Assembly (NCBI GenBank): GCA_028713285.1
Contig: JAQTOP010000021.1
Coordinates: 1 to 42,772 of the forward strand
Source of the DNA: Terrimicrobiaceae bacterium
GTDB taxonomy: Bacteria > Verrucomicrobiota > Verrucomicrobiia > Chthoniobacterales > JAATET01
Length of the DNA: 42,772 nt
Direction: 5' to 3'
Shown: in pieces, positions 16,660 through 26,449 of the stretch
Layout: each line of letters starts with the position of its first letter
Numbering within the stretch: position 1 is the first letter of the stretch
Position numbers and translations under genes: made by a program
The notes under the pieces: model-generated
Database searches by the model: none
Told to the model about the DNA's origin: nothing
What the model saw: the letters and a program-made list of their open reading frames with translations, nothing else

Positions 16660-18198
16660 ATGTCCGCCAATCAACCTCTCACGGGCCATGATCGGCCTGG
16701 CGACCCCTGCACCATCGTTATTTTCGGGGCCTCCGGCGATCTCACGAAGCGCAAGCTCCTCCCCGCGCTTTACAATCTCAAGGCGCTCAAGCTCCTCCCC
16801 GCGAACTTCGCCGTGATCGGCATCGCCGTGAGCGAAAGCAATGACGAGCTCTATCGCGAGAAGATCACGACCGAGATCAAGCAGTTCGCCACCCACGCGG
16901 TCGATGAGGCCGAATGGGACGACTTCGTGAAGCGCTCGTATTACATCTCCGGCGACTTCAACGACGCGAATACCTTCGCGCACCTCGCCGGCAAGATCGC
17001 CGACGTCCAGAAGACCCACGATCTCCCCGGCAACGTCCTCTTCTACCTCGCGATCTCGCCCACGTTCTTCGCGAAGGTCGTCGATCAGCTCGGCGCCGCC
17101 GGGCTCACCACGGAGACCGAGGATGCCTGGCGTCGCGTCATCATCGAGAAGCCCTTCGGCCGCGATCTCGCGAGCGCGCGCGAACTCAACAACGAAATCT
17201 CGAAGTCCCTGCAAGAGCGGCAGATTTATCGCATCGATCACTATCTCGGGAAGGAGACCGTGCAGAACATCATGGTCTTCCGCTTCGGCAACTCCGTTTT
17301 CGAGCCGATCTGGAACCGCCGCTACATCGAATACGTCCAGATCACCGTCGCGGAGGAGCTCGGCGTCGAGCTGCGTGGCGGTTACTACGACCAATCCGGC
17401 GTGCTGCGCGACATGGTGCAGAATCACATCCTTTCCGTCCTCTCGCTCATCGCGATGGAGCCGCCGACCTCGATCACCGGCGACAGCGTGCGCAACGAAA
17501 AGGTGAAGGTGCTCGAAGCCATCCGCCCGATGGAGCCCGAGGAAGTCATCGAGCACACCGTGCGCGGGCAATACGGCCCCGGCCTCATCGACGGGAAAAA
17601 CGTGGCGGGCTACCGCACCGAGCCCGACGTGAATCCCAAGTCGAACACGGAAACCTTCGTTGCCATGATGCTCAAGGTCGAGAACTGGCGCTGGGCGGAG
17701 GTGCCGTTCTACATCCGCTCCGGCAAGCGTCTCGCCACCCGCACGACGGAGGTTGTCATCGGTTTCCGCCGCGCGCCGCTGCTGCTCTTCGGCAGGGAAA
17801 TCGAAAGCGAGATTCCGCCGAACCGCCTCGTCCTGCACGTGCAGCCCGAGGAGGGCATCACTCTCGACATTCACGCGAAGCGCCCGGGGCCGAAGATTCA
17901 GATCTCGAACATCCCGCTGAACTTCAACTACGCGGAGTTTGGCGAGACCAGCGCCGCCACCGGCTACGAGACGCTGCTTTACGATTGCATGGTCGGCGAG
18001 ACCGCGCTCTTCCACCGCTACGATTCCGTCGATGCCTCCTGGCGCATCGTAAATCCCATCCTCGACGTCTGGCAGGCCCTGCCCGCGCGCGATTTTCCGA
18101 ATTACGCCGCCGGCACCTGGGGGCCGAAGGCCTCCGACGACCTCATCGCCCGCGACGGCCACCGCTGGCATCACTACCCGCTCGCGAAGGTGCAGTAG
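16660..18198 (+). CDS. zwf: glucose-6-phosphate 1-dehydrogenase
   Basis: First step of the oxidative pentose phosphate pathway: glucose-6-phosphate to 6-phosphogluconolactone with NADP+. The 512-residue protein has the coenzyme motif IFGASGDLTKRKLLPALYNL (about 22-41), EKPFGRDL, and the active-site stretch RIDHYLGKETVQNI, with FRFGNSVFEPIWNR after it. Length is normal. Start at 16660 (MSANQPLTGHDRP) follows the sulfatase by 14 bp; glk follows by 3 bp, giving glucose phosphorylation and oxidation in one unit. Confidence 0.97.
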   Translation: MSANQPLTGHDRPGDPCTIVIFGASGDLTKRKLLPALYNLKALKLLPANFAVIGIAVSESNDELYREKITTEIKQFATHAVDEAEWDDFVKRSYYISGDFNDANTFAHLAGKIADVQKTHDLPGNVLFYLAISPTFFAKVVDQLGAAGLTTETEDAWRRVIIEKPFGRDLASARELNNEISKSLQERQIYRIDHYLGKETVQNIMVFRFGNSVFEPIWNRRYIEYVQITVAEELGVELRGGYYDQSGVLRDMVQNHILSVLSLIAMEPPTSITGDSVRNEKVKVLEAIRPMEPEEVIEHTVRGQYGPGLIDGKNVAGYRTEPDVNPKSNTETFVAMMLKVENWRWAEVPFYIRSGKRLATRTTEVVIGFRRAPLLLFGREIESEIPPNRLVLHVQPEEGITLDIHAKRPGPKIQISNIPLNFNYAEFGETSAATGYETLLYDCMVGETALFHRYDSVDASWRIVNPILDVWQALPARDFPNYAAGTWGPKASDDLIARDGHRWHHYPLAKVQ

Positions 18199-18201
18199 CG
18201 C

Positions 18202-19215
18202 ATGGCCCGGCCGCCAAAACTGCTGCTGCTCGCGGGGGACGTGGGCGGCACGAAGACGAATCTCGCGATCTTCGCGCCGGACGAAAAGGAGGGCAGCCTC
18301 CAACTGCTGCGCAACAAGCGCTACCCGAGCGCCGATTTCGACAGCCTCAACGCCATCGCCCAGCGCTTTCTCGGAAAGGGCGACGAGGAGAAAATCCACG
18401 CCGCCTGCTTCGGCGTGCCCGGTCCGGTGCGCAACAACCGCTCCCAGCCGACGAATCTCAAATGGGAGGTCGATTCCGGCACGCTGCGGGCCGACCTCGG
18501 CATCCCGTGCGTCCATCTGCTTAACGACCTCGCCGCGAATGCCTATGGCATCACAGAGCTCGCGGACGCTGATTTCGAAACGCTCCAGACCGGCCTGAAG
18601 AATGCCTCCGGCAATCGCTGCGTGGTCTCGCCCGGCACCGGCCTCGGGGAGGCGGGGCTGTATTGGGACGGCGGCAAATACCGCGTGTGGGCTTGCGAGG
18701 GCGGACACACCGACTTCGCGCCGCGTTCGGAGATCGAGGTCGAGCTGCTTGCCTACCTGCAAACGCGCTTTGGCCACGTGAGCAACGAGCGCGTCATCTC
18801 CGGTCAGGGCCTTGCGAACATCTACGCCTTCCTGCGCGACACCGCCAAATTTCCGCAGACTCCCGCCGTGGCCGAAGAGATGAAGACTGCGGACGTCGCG
18901 CAGGTCGTCACGAAATTCGCCGAGGCCGGCTCCTGTCCGATGTGCATGCAGGCCATCGAGATTTTTGCCCACTGCCTCGCGATGGAGGCGGGCAATTTTG
19001 CCCTCAAGGCGATGGCGACCGGCGGCGTCTATCTCGGCGGCGGCGTTCCCGTGAAGCTGCTGTGGAAGCTTCGGACGCCGGCGTTCCGCGAGGCCTTCAA
19101 TGCGAAGGGCCGCCTCGAGCCGGTCATGGAGAGCATGCCGGTGAGGGTCATCCTCAACGATCAAGCGGCCCTGCTCGGCGCCGCCCGCTACGCGCTGGAC
19201 GCCCTGGAGGAATAG
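18202..19215 (+). CDS. glk: glucokinase
   Basis: Phosphorylates glucose with ATP to glucose-6-phosphate, the Zwf substrate made next door. The 337-residue protein is of the E. coli Glk type: ATP phosphate motif LLAGDVGGTKTNLAIF (9-24), CFGVPGPVRNN, LLNDLAANAYGI with the likely catalytic Asp in LND, SPGTGLGEAGL, and CEGGHTDFAPRSEIEVELL. Gene gap to zwf is 3 bp. Cytoplasmic. No regulatory signal of its own is visible. Confidence 0.95.
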   Translation: MARPPKLLLLAGDVGGTKTNLAIFAPDEKEGSLQLLRNKRYPSADFDSLNAIAQRFLGKGDEEKIHAACFGVPGPVRNNRSQPTNLKWEVDSGTLRADLGIPCVHLLNDLAANAYGITELADADFETLQTGLKNASGNRCVVSPGTGLGEAGLYWDGGKYRVWACEGGHTDFAPRSEIEVELLAYLQTRFGHVSNERVISGQGLANIYAFLRDTAKFPQTPAVAEEMKTADVAQVVTKFAEAGSCPMCMQAIEIFAHCLAMEAGNFALKAMATGGVYLGGGVPVKLLWKLRTPAFREAFNAKGRLEPVMESMPVRVILNDQAALLGAARYALDALEE

Positions 19216-19254
19216 TCTCGATCGGGGGATGGACCTTCCCGTGGTGCATGGCAC

Positions 19255-19917
19255 TCAGGTTACTGGATTCCACCACGCGCCGACCTGCTGCATTACCGCG
19301 CCGCCGCCGAAGCCGAGCAGCGCGAAATAGGCAATCGCCAGGACGAAAAAAACTCCGCCCGCGATGGAGAAGCGTCCATCCGCCTCGAGCATCGCGCAGG
19401 CGAGCAACGCGATGGCCACGGCCGGGAAGAAATTCGTGAAGGGAATCGGCAGCGGCAGCAGGAGCAGCAGTCCGCAGACGCAGATCACGACGCCGTGAAT
19501 CCGCCGCAGGGCGGGAACCTGCACGAGCGCGCTGAATTTCGGACGCAGAAATCGCTCGATCCAGCGCACCGGGCGCTCCGCCGCGAGAAACAGTTTCGGC
19601 AGCCACTTCGCGGGCAGGCGTGTGCGAAGCATGCGCTCCGGCAGCCACGGCGCGAGGCCGCAGGCGATGCGCAGCCCGATGAAGGCGATGAGGAGGCCAA
19701 ACGGAGTGGAGAGCCCCGGCAGCGGCACCGGCGTGCAAAACGGCAGCGCGATGAGCAGCAGCAGGAACGAGTAGGCCCGCTGCTGCATGAGGTGAATGAT
19801 TTCACCGAGGGTGACATCGCGGTGGCCGAAGGCCTCGACCACGCGCGCGATGTCGGCGGAGAGCCGCCCTGGAAGCGGCTGCGGCGCGGCGGCGGCGAAC
19901 GAAGGGAGTGGCGGCAT
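19255..19917 (-). CDS. ExoD-like exopolysaccharide synthesis protein
   Basis: A 220-residue integral membrane protein of the ExoD family (named from a rhizobial exopolysaccharide mutant; biochemical role unknown). Motifs: VTLGEIIHLMQQRAYSFLLLLIALPFCTPVPLPGLSTPFGL near the N terminus, then RFLRPRFS-like RFLRPKFSAL and LLLLPLPIPFTNFFPAVAIALLACAMLEADG, which together define the family's hydrophobic core with about four membrane segments. Convergent with glk (39 bp apart) and divergent from the TerC-like gene. Confidence 0.88.
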   Translation of the reverse strand: MPPLPSFAAAAPQPLPGRLSADIARVVEAFGHRDVTLGEIIHLMQQRAYSFLLLLIALPFCTPVPLPGLSTPFGLLIAFIGLRIACGLAPWLPERMLRTRLPAKWLPKLFLAAERPVRWIERFLRPKFSALVQVPALRRIHGVVICVCGLLLLLPLPIPFTNFFPAVAIALLACAMLEADGRFSIAGGVFFVLAIAYFALLGFGGGAVMQQVGAWWNPVT

Positions 19918-19997
19918 GCCCCCACGATAGGCCGCCCGCCGCGGCTGCCAAGCCCCGGGCTTTTCATTTGCCGGAAATGGCGGCAGTCTCCCGCGCG

Positions 19998-20723
19998 ATG
20001 AACCAGCTTGCCGATTTGATGAACGCCGGGTCGCTCGTCACGCTCGCCCTGCTTGTCGGCCTGGAGCTGGTGCTCGGCATCGACAACATCCTGGTCATTT
20101 CGCTCGTCGTCTCGCGATTGCCCCCGGCGGCGCGCAAACGGGCGCGGCTCACCGGCCTTGCCATCGCGCTCCTCATGCGGCTCGTGTTCGTGGCGTTTGC
20201 CTTCAGGCTCGTCCACCTCACCGATCCGATTTTTTACGCATTTTCGATCAAGGATCTCGTCCTGTTCACCGGCGGCCTGTTCCTGATCTACAAGGCGGTG
20301 GTGGAGATTCACCACGTCATCGAACTCAAGGAGGAAGAAGGATCCGGCTTCGCGGTGAAAAATGCGGTGCCGGCCGCCATCGCGCAGATCGTGCTGCTGG
20401 ACATCGTGTTCTCGGTCGATTCCGTCATCACCGCCGTGGGCCTCACGCAGAATCTCCTCATCATCGCACTCGCCGTGATCGTGTCCTTCGTTGGGTTGCT
20501 CTTTTATGCGGGCCCGATTGGCGAGTTCATCCTGCGCCATCCGACGCTCAAGATTCTCGCCCTCGCGTTCCTCGTGACCATCGGCGTCACCCTCTGCCTC
20601 GAGGGCATGCACAAGCACGTGGAGCGAGGCTACATCTACCTGCCGATGGGATTCGCGCTGCTCGTCGAGCTGCTGCAGATGCGCTATTTTCGGAACGCCG
20701 AGCGATCGAGGAAAGAGAAGTAG
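19998..20723 (+). CDS. TerC family integral membrane protein
   Basis: A 241-residue polytopic membrane protein. The two TerC repeats are visible: GLELVLGIDNILVISLVVSRLP near the N terminus and QIVLLDIVFSVDSVITAVGLTQ in the middle, each with the acidic membrane residues (E/D, D) that mark the family. Family members are linked to manganese export and tellurite resistance; here the specific ion is not known. Start at 19998 (MNQLADLMNAGS); an ATG 21 bp upstream is possible. Ends 4 bp before the convergent heptosyltransferase-like gene. Confidence 0.88.
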   Translation: MNQLADLMNAGSLVTLALLVGLELVLGIDNILVISLVVSRLPPAARKRARLTGLAIALLMRLVFVAFAFRLVHLTDPIFYAFSIKDLVLFTGGLFLIYKAVVEIHHVIELKEEEGSGFAVKNAVPAAIAQIVLLDIVFSVDSVITAVGLTQNLLIIALAVIVSFVGLLFYAGPIGEFILRHPTLKILALAFLVTIGVTLCLEGMHKHVERGYIYLPMGFALLVELLQMRYFRNAERSRKEK

Positions 20724-20727
20724 CCGC

Positions 20728-21666
20728 CTACGCGTGGCGCAACAGCCCCAGCGCTCTCTCCGCAACATCCTCGATGGGGAAATCGTAGTCGGGATTTTCC
20801 TCGTCGCCCGCGTCGGTCGCGGCCGCGAGCAGCGCCACCGATCTGTCCGTGGGGAAGTGCCAGTTGTGCGGATTCGTGCGGAAGAAGAGCGTGAGGCTTT
20901 TTCCGCCGAAGGCCGCGGCAAGATGGGAGGCGGCGCCGTCCACGCCGATGACCATTCGGCTGCGCGAGACGAGCCACAGGAATTCCTCGAGCCGCGTTTG
21001 TCCGCCGAGGAAGATCGCCCGGTCGCCGAGCGCGGCCGCAATTTTTTGCGCATGCTCGCGCTGCCAGTCCTGCCCGCCGCTGGTCACCACGATGCGCGGC
21101 ACGCCCGCGTCGAGCAGCGCTCCGGCCACGGCCGCCCAGGAGCTGGACTTCCACCGTTTGCTTTTCCAGCCGGCCGTCGAGTTCAGCAGAGCGTAGTCGT
21201 CGGCCTCGAAGCTGGCGGGCCGCCACGCGCCGGGGGGCTGGCGGAGCACGGGCGGGCGCCACGGCTCGAGAGCCTCGACGATGGTGTGGTCCCAGTTGTA
21301 GCGGGCGAGGTAGTGGTCCGCGATGCCGGGGGCGCGGATTTCCGCGAAGGCGCGGCGGTTCCATTTCGTGATCTCGATGGGCGAGCGCAGCAGAAGGTCC
21401 TTGCGCGGGGCGAAGGCCAGCAGCGCATGCGCGGCGGACTTGTCCAGATCGTCGTAGCAAAGGATCGCGTCGAAGGCGCGCAGCCACGCCCGGCGGGTCG
21501 TCGTCACGCCTTCCATCAACGCGACGAGCGGCGCGTGGCCGCTGCGCGTGAGCAGCTCGACGGGACGGCCGGCGGCGGTCGCGAGCTTGTGCAGCGCGGG
21601 CTCGAGCAGCGTCATGTCTCCGAGCTGCTTGTGGCAGATCACGAGCACGCGGGCGTTCTTTGGCAG
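20728..21666 (-). CDS. glycosyltransferase family 9 (ADP-heptose:LPS heptosyltransferase-like)
   Basis: Likely adds a heptose-type sugar to a lipopolysaccharide core or related glycan in the cytoplasm. Family marks: ARVLVICHKQLGDMTLLEPALHKL at the N terminus, and IVVTSGGQDWQREHAQKIAAAL, FLGGQTRLEEFLWLVSRSRMVIGVDGAASHLAAAFG, with the sugar-nucleotide site at VIGVDGAASHLAA. The start is uncertain: no ATG lies just before ARVLVI; the first in-frame ATG (21900) is antisense to the thiC riboswitch and adds an arginine-rich extension unlike the family. I place it at a CTG at 21666; GTG at 21648 is the alternative. Confidence 0.78.
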   Translation of the reverse strand: MPKNARVLVICHKQLGDMTLLEPALHKLATAAGRPVELLTRSGHAPLVALMEGVTTTRRAWLRAFDAILCYDDLDKSAAHALLAFAPRKDLLLRSPIEITKWNRRAFAEIRAPGIADHYLARYNWDHTIVEALEPWRPPVLRQPPGAWRPASFEADDYALLNSTAGWKSKRWKSSSWAAVAGALLDAGVPRIVVTSGGQDWQREHAQKIAAALGDRAIFLGGQTRLEEFLWLVSRSRMVIGVDGAASHLAAAFGGKSLTLFFRTNPHNWHFPTDRSVALLAAATDAGDEENPDYDFPIEDVAERALGLLRHA

Positions 21667-21725
21667 GCTGTGCGAGGGCGGGGCGATAAGGCGGCTGCGG
21701 GTGAATCGAAAAAGTCCACGATTGA

Positions 21726-23859
<2,134 letters not shown>

Positions 23860-23882
23860 CGAAACCCCCAATTTCACCCACG

Positions 23883-24452
23883 ATGCCCGACCGCCCCGAA
23901 GGATTTCTCCCCAAAGGCGGCAACTACCGCGAGCTGCTCTCCTACCGCAAAGCCGAAATCATCTACGATTTCACCTTCCGCTTTTGTGAGAAGTTCCTCC
24001 GGCGAGGCGACCGCACCATCGACCAGATGGTGCAGGCCGCGCGCTCCGGCAAACAAAACATCGCCGAAGGCAGCAAAGCCTCGGTCACCTCCACCGAAAC
24101 CGAGCTCAAGCTCACCAACGTCGCCCGCGCGAGCCTCGAAGAGCTCCTCATCGACTACCAGGATTTCCTCCGCGCCCGCGATCTGCCGATGTGGCCGAAG
24201 GACTCCCGCGAGGCTCTCTACGCCCGCCGCCTCGGCAAAACCCCCGAAGAGACCTTCGAAACCTACCGTCCTTTCTTCGAAGACCGCCCCGCCGAGACCT
24301 TGGCCAACATCGCCATCTGCCTCGTCCACCAGGCGAACTACCTCCTCGACCGCCAGATCAAGCGCCTGGAAAAGGACTTCGTCGAAAAAGGCGGCCTCCG
24401 CGAACGCATGACCCGCGCCCGCCTCGACCACCGCAACCGCCCACCCGGCTGA
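23883..24452 (+). CDS. four-helix-bundle protein with C-terminal suffix domain
   Basis: A 189-residue protein of the S23/four-helix-bundle superfamily, relatives of the proteins encoded in 23S rRNA intervening sequences and of the Avd accessory protein of diversity-generating retroelements. Residues about 18-100 are the helical bundle (LLSYRKAEIIYDFTFRF, QMVQAARSGKQNIAEGSKAS, ETELKLTNVARASLEELLIDYQDFL); the C-terminal part ends DRQIKRLEKDFVEKGGLRERMTRARL, the mark of the four-helix suffix family. These basic helical proteins probably bind nucleic acid; function unknown. No reverse transcriptase or variable repeat is near. The 3' end is partly repeated at 25181-25284. Confidence 0.85.
   Translation: MPDRPEGFLPKGGNYRELLSYRKAEIIYDFTFRFCEKFLRRGDRTIDQMVQAARSGKQNIAEGSKASVTSTETELKLTNVARASLEELLIDYQDFLRARDLPMWPKDSREALYARRLGKTPEETFETYRPFFEDRPAETLANIAICLVHQANYLLDRQIKRLEKDFVEKGGLRERMTRARLDHRNRPPG
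24385..24424 (+). repeat. 40-bp direct repeat, copy 1 (3' end of four-helix gene)
   Basis: These 40 bases, encoding most of the KGGLRERMTRAR segment, recur without mismatch at 25181-25220. Similarity continues in patches: TGACATCCGT (24450 and 25220), GTCCTCTTGCA (24498 and 25246) and CTGGACGCA-GAACT (24523 and 25270), in the same order. Confidence 0.9.
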
Positions 24453-24479
24453 CATCCGTTGTATCGGTCCCTCTCTAAA

Positions 24480-24498
24480 GTCCCATGGGTCCCATAGG
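24480..24498 (+). repeat. GTCCCAT repeat downstream of the four-helix gene
   Basis: Tandem phrase GTCCCATGGG TCCCATAGG related to the palindrome at the thiC stop (GGTCCCATGGGACC). Together they flank the four-helix-bundle gene at about 20 bp on each side and may be the ends of a small mobile or repeat-associated unit. Confidence 0.5.
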
Positions 24499-24581
24499 TC
24501 CTCTTGCAACCTCCATCAAGCACTGGACGCAAGAACTCGGCGTGGCTACCCTCCGGCAACAACGCTGGGGGGGACAAAAAG

Positions 24582-24716
24582 ATGGCGCACACTCGCAAGG
24601 ATACGCTCACGCGCCCGACCGAATGGTGGAAGCACCTTCGCCCGTTCAACAAACGGCGGGTGGCCAGGCGGGAACGCCGGGCCGCCGAACGGGAGATCGA
24701 AAAGGAATCTCGATGA
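24582..24716 (+). CDS. small basic hypothetical protein (44 aa)
   Basis: Reads MAHTRKDTLTRPTEWWKH then LRPFNKRRVARRERRAAERE and ends IEKESR. It is strongly basic, with a helix-forming Arg/Glu-rich C terminus. A G-rich stretch (GGGGGGG) lies about 8 bases before the ATG and its stop overlaps the ATG of the following frame at 24713 (ATGA), both of which support a real gene. I do not recognise the family. It lies in a region full of duplicated fragments, so it may be decaying. Confidence 0.5.
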   Translation: MAHTRKDTLTRPTEWWKHLRPFNKRRVARRERRAAEREIEKESR

Positions 24717-25100
24717 AAACCCGGCTGACGCTGAATCCCCTAAACGTCCCTTTTGGCAAAGGCAAACTCTCGCGTCTTCGCAACGTGCGCTTCCTACAAT
24801 GGGAAGATGCCTTTGAGGTGGACTTCGAAAATGTCTCTCTTTTCTCGAACCTGTTATATCTCGTGGGAAGACGCCTTCGACGTGGAGTTCGAAGACGGGC
24901 TCTCCTTTTTCGAGCCGCATCGCACGATTCGCAAAGCGAACGGAATCGCCCGCGATGCCCTCTCTGTTTCCGTCGAGATCGAGCCCGAAACCCGTTCCGG
25001 TTTTTTCGTCCACTACGACAACGGCCAGACCGCCGAAGTCTCGTGGGCATTCATTCGGGAGCTTCCTCCCCGGAAGCCCGCCCGCACTTCTGCTCGATGA
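24713..25100 (+). pseudogene. broken hypothetical gene with 64-bp internal duplication
   Basis: The frame from ATG 24713 encodes MKTRLTLNPLNVPFGKGKLS and then RNVRFLQWEDAFEVDFENVSLFS before running into arginine-rich nonsense. In the next frame the sequence resumes with ISWEDAFDVEFEDGLSFFEPH and continues sensibly to 25100 (...GFFVHYDNGQTAEVSWAFIREL...). The WEDAF(E/D)V(D/E)FE unit occurs twice, 64 bp apart (24800 and 24864), and 64 is not a multiple of three, so the duplication shifts the frame. Alternatively a shorter intact gene starts at ATG 24831 (89 codons). Differences between the units are mainly at third codon positions, suggesting recombination between two paralogues. Family unrecognised; not clearly DUF2442. 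Confidence 0.5.
25080..25100 (+). repeat. 21-bp fragment identical to part of thiC
   Basis: The 21 bases at 25080-25100 equal 23692-23712 in thiC, the part encoding PHFCSM of the iron-sulfur cluster motif. It is followed by a GGCCAAT/ATTGGCC hairpin (25106-25122) and, 80 bp on, by the repeated four-helix gene end, in the same order as the originals. Confidence 0.65.
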
Positions 25101-25180
25101 GCCGAGGCCAATGGGATTGGCCAAGTCAGACAACGCGCAGCGTTGCCCGAAGGGTGATACCGCGGGGACGCGGGATCATC

Positions 25181-25284
25181 AAAAAGGCGGCCTCCGCGAA
25201 CGCATGACCCGCGCCCGCCTGACATCCGTCCATCGACCCCCATTTGTCCTCTTGCAGCACCATCGAACGCTGGACGCAGGAACT
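25181..25284 (+). repeat. second, partial copy of the four-helix gene 3' end
   Basis: Begins with the 40-bp block identical to 24385-24424 and then shares shorter blocks with 24450-24537, with a deletion of about 26 bp that removes the last codons and most of the GTCCCAT repeats. No upstream part of the gene accompanies it. The IS630-type element begins 12 bp further on. Confidence 0.8.
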
Positions 25285-25292
25285 TCAGGTCA

Positions 25293-26408
25293 CTAATGTG
25301 ATGTCCCATAAATAGGGTTATATGTTTCCTCCAGCATGGCTTCCCAGGCACGGTCGATTTTTTCCAGTGTGCGCAACGGGTCTGCCGTCCAGCGATAGGG
25401 CTTTGGGTTGAGATTATGATGGTTGAGGAAGGCAAAAATGTCTGCGACCAAAGCTCCGACACTGCGAAAGCTGCCGGACCGGATGACTTTGCGGGTGATC
25501 TCGCCAAAGAACCGCTCGACAAGGTTGAGCCAGGAAGAGGAGGTCGGAATAAAATGGAGATGGAAGCGGGGATGGCGCTTGAGCCAGGCTCTGATCTTGG
25601 CGTGCTTGTGGGTGGAGTAGTTGTCGCAGATGATGTGAATGTCGAGATCGCTCTGGACCTGGGCATCAATCTTGCGCAGGAAGGCCAGCCATTCTTGGTG
25701 ACGATGACGCGGGGCCGTATGCGCGAAGACTTTGCCCGAGAGGTAGTCCAGGGCGGCGAACAAGGTCACGGTGCCGTGGCGATAGGAATCATGGGTTTGC
25801 GTGCGAATGTGGCCTTGACGCAGCGGCAGACCGGGCTGACTGCGCTCCAGGGCCTGGCATTGGCTCTTCTCATCGCAACAGAGCACCAGGGCTCGATCTG
25901 GCGGATTGAGATAGAGGCCGACTACGTCCCAGAACTTCTCCTCGAAACGCAGATCTTTGGAGAGCTTGAAACCGCGTGTGCGATGAGGAGCAATCGCGTG
26001 CGCCGACCACAGCCGCTGCACGCTCGATTTGCTCAATCCGGTCGCCCGCGCCATGGCTCGCACGCTCCAAACACCCCCATGCGGAGCCCGCGTGGGAGCC
26101 AGACTCAAAGCCTGTCCCTTCGCCCTGGCCGAAATCCGCGGCTTGCGCCCGCGTCCAGGAGCGTCTTCCAAGCCGGCAAATCCCTGCCGGCTCCACCGCC
26201 CGCGCCACTTGCTGATCGAGGCAAGACTGGTTGCCAGCTCTTCCGCCACCGCCCTGGCGTTGCTCCCCCGTGCCAGCCCGAGAATGATCCGCGCTCGAAA
26301 CGCCGCCCGCTGGCTGCTTGTCGCCGCCTCGGCAATCCCTTGAAGCTGCTTTCTCTGTGGTTCACTCACAATAATCGGGATGGAAGCAGGCATGAACCCA
26401 GGAAACAA
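25293..26408 (-). CDS. IS630 family transposase
   Basis: A 371-residue DDE transposase. The N-terminal third is a helix-turn-helix region (RKQLQGIAEAATSSQRAAFRARIILGLARGSNARAVAEELATSLASISKWRGRW, then a second HTH with GLSKSSVQRLW). The catalytic residues appear in CCDEKS, CDNYSTH and SWLNLVERFFGE. It is full length without frameshift, so probably active. The last codon CAT is the inner edge of the element; the stop TAG is built from the TA target duplication plus the next host base. Confidence 0.93.
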   Translation of the reverse strand: MFPGFMPASIPIIVSEPQRKQLQGIAEAATSSQRAAFRARIILGLARGSNARAVAEELATSLASISKWRGRWSRQGFAGLEDAPGRGRKPRISARAKGQALSLAPTRAPHGGVWSVRAMARATGLSKSSVQRLWSAHAIAPHRTRGFKLSKDLRFEEKFWDVVGLYLNPPDRALVLCCDEKSQCQALERSQPGLPLRQGHIRTQTHDSYRHGTVTLFAALDYLSGKVFAHTAPRHRHQEWLAFLRKIDAQVQSDLDIHIICDNYSTHKHAKIRAWLKRHPRFHLHFIPTSSSWLNLVERFFGEITRKVIRSGSFRSVGALVADIFAFLNHHNLNPKPYRWTADPLRTLEKIDRAWEAMLEETYNPIYGTSH

Positions 26409-26449
26409 GAGAACCGCTCATATGTCAATCTATTTATGGGACATCACAC
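25296..26449 (-). mobile_element. IS630-type insertion sequence
   Basis: A complete 1154-bp element. Ends are perfect 19-bp inverted repeats, TGTGATGTCCCATAAATAG (25297-25315) and its complement (26430-26448). The dinucleotide TA stands directly outside each end (25294-25295 and 26450-26451), the TA target duplication of the IS630/Tc1-mariner group. It encodes one intact transposase. Its neighbours on the two sides do not form one gene, so it landed in already rearranged DNA or was followed by a deletion. Confidence 0.93.

Noticed and set aside
16642-19254. 870-codon minus-strand frame opposite zwf and glk
   Set aside because: Covers two well-defined genes at once and has no recognisable domain; typical antisense frame in GC-rich DNA.
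23883-25290. Diversity-generating retroelement (because four-helix proteins resemble Avd)
   Set aside because: No reverse transcriptase, no template/variable repeat with adenine-specific changes in the window.
25416-26449. Long plus-strand frame across the IS leading into the methyltransferase remnant
   Set aside because: Antisense to the intact transposase; only the part after 26450 shows methyltransferase motifs.
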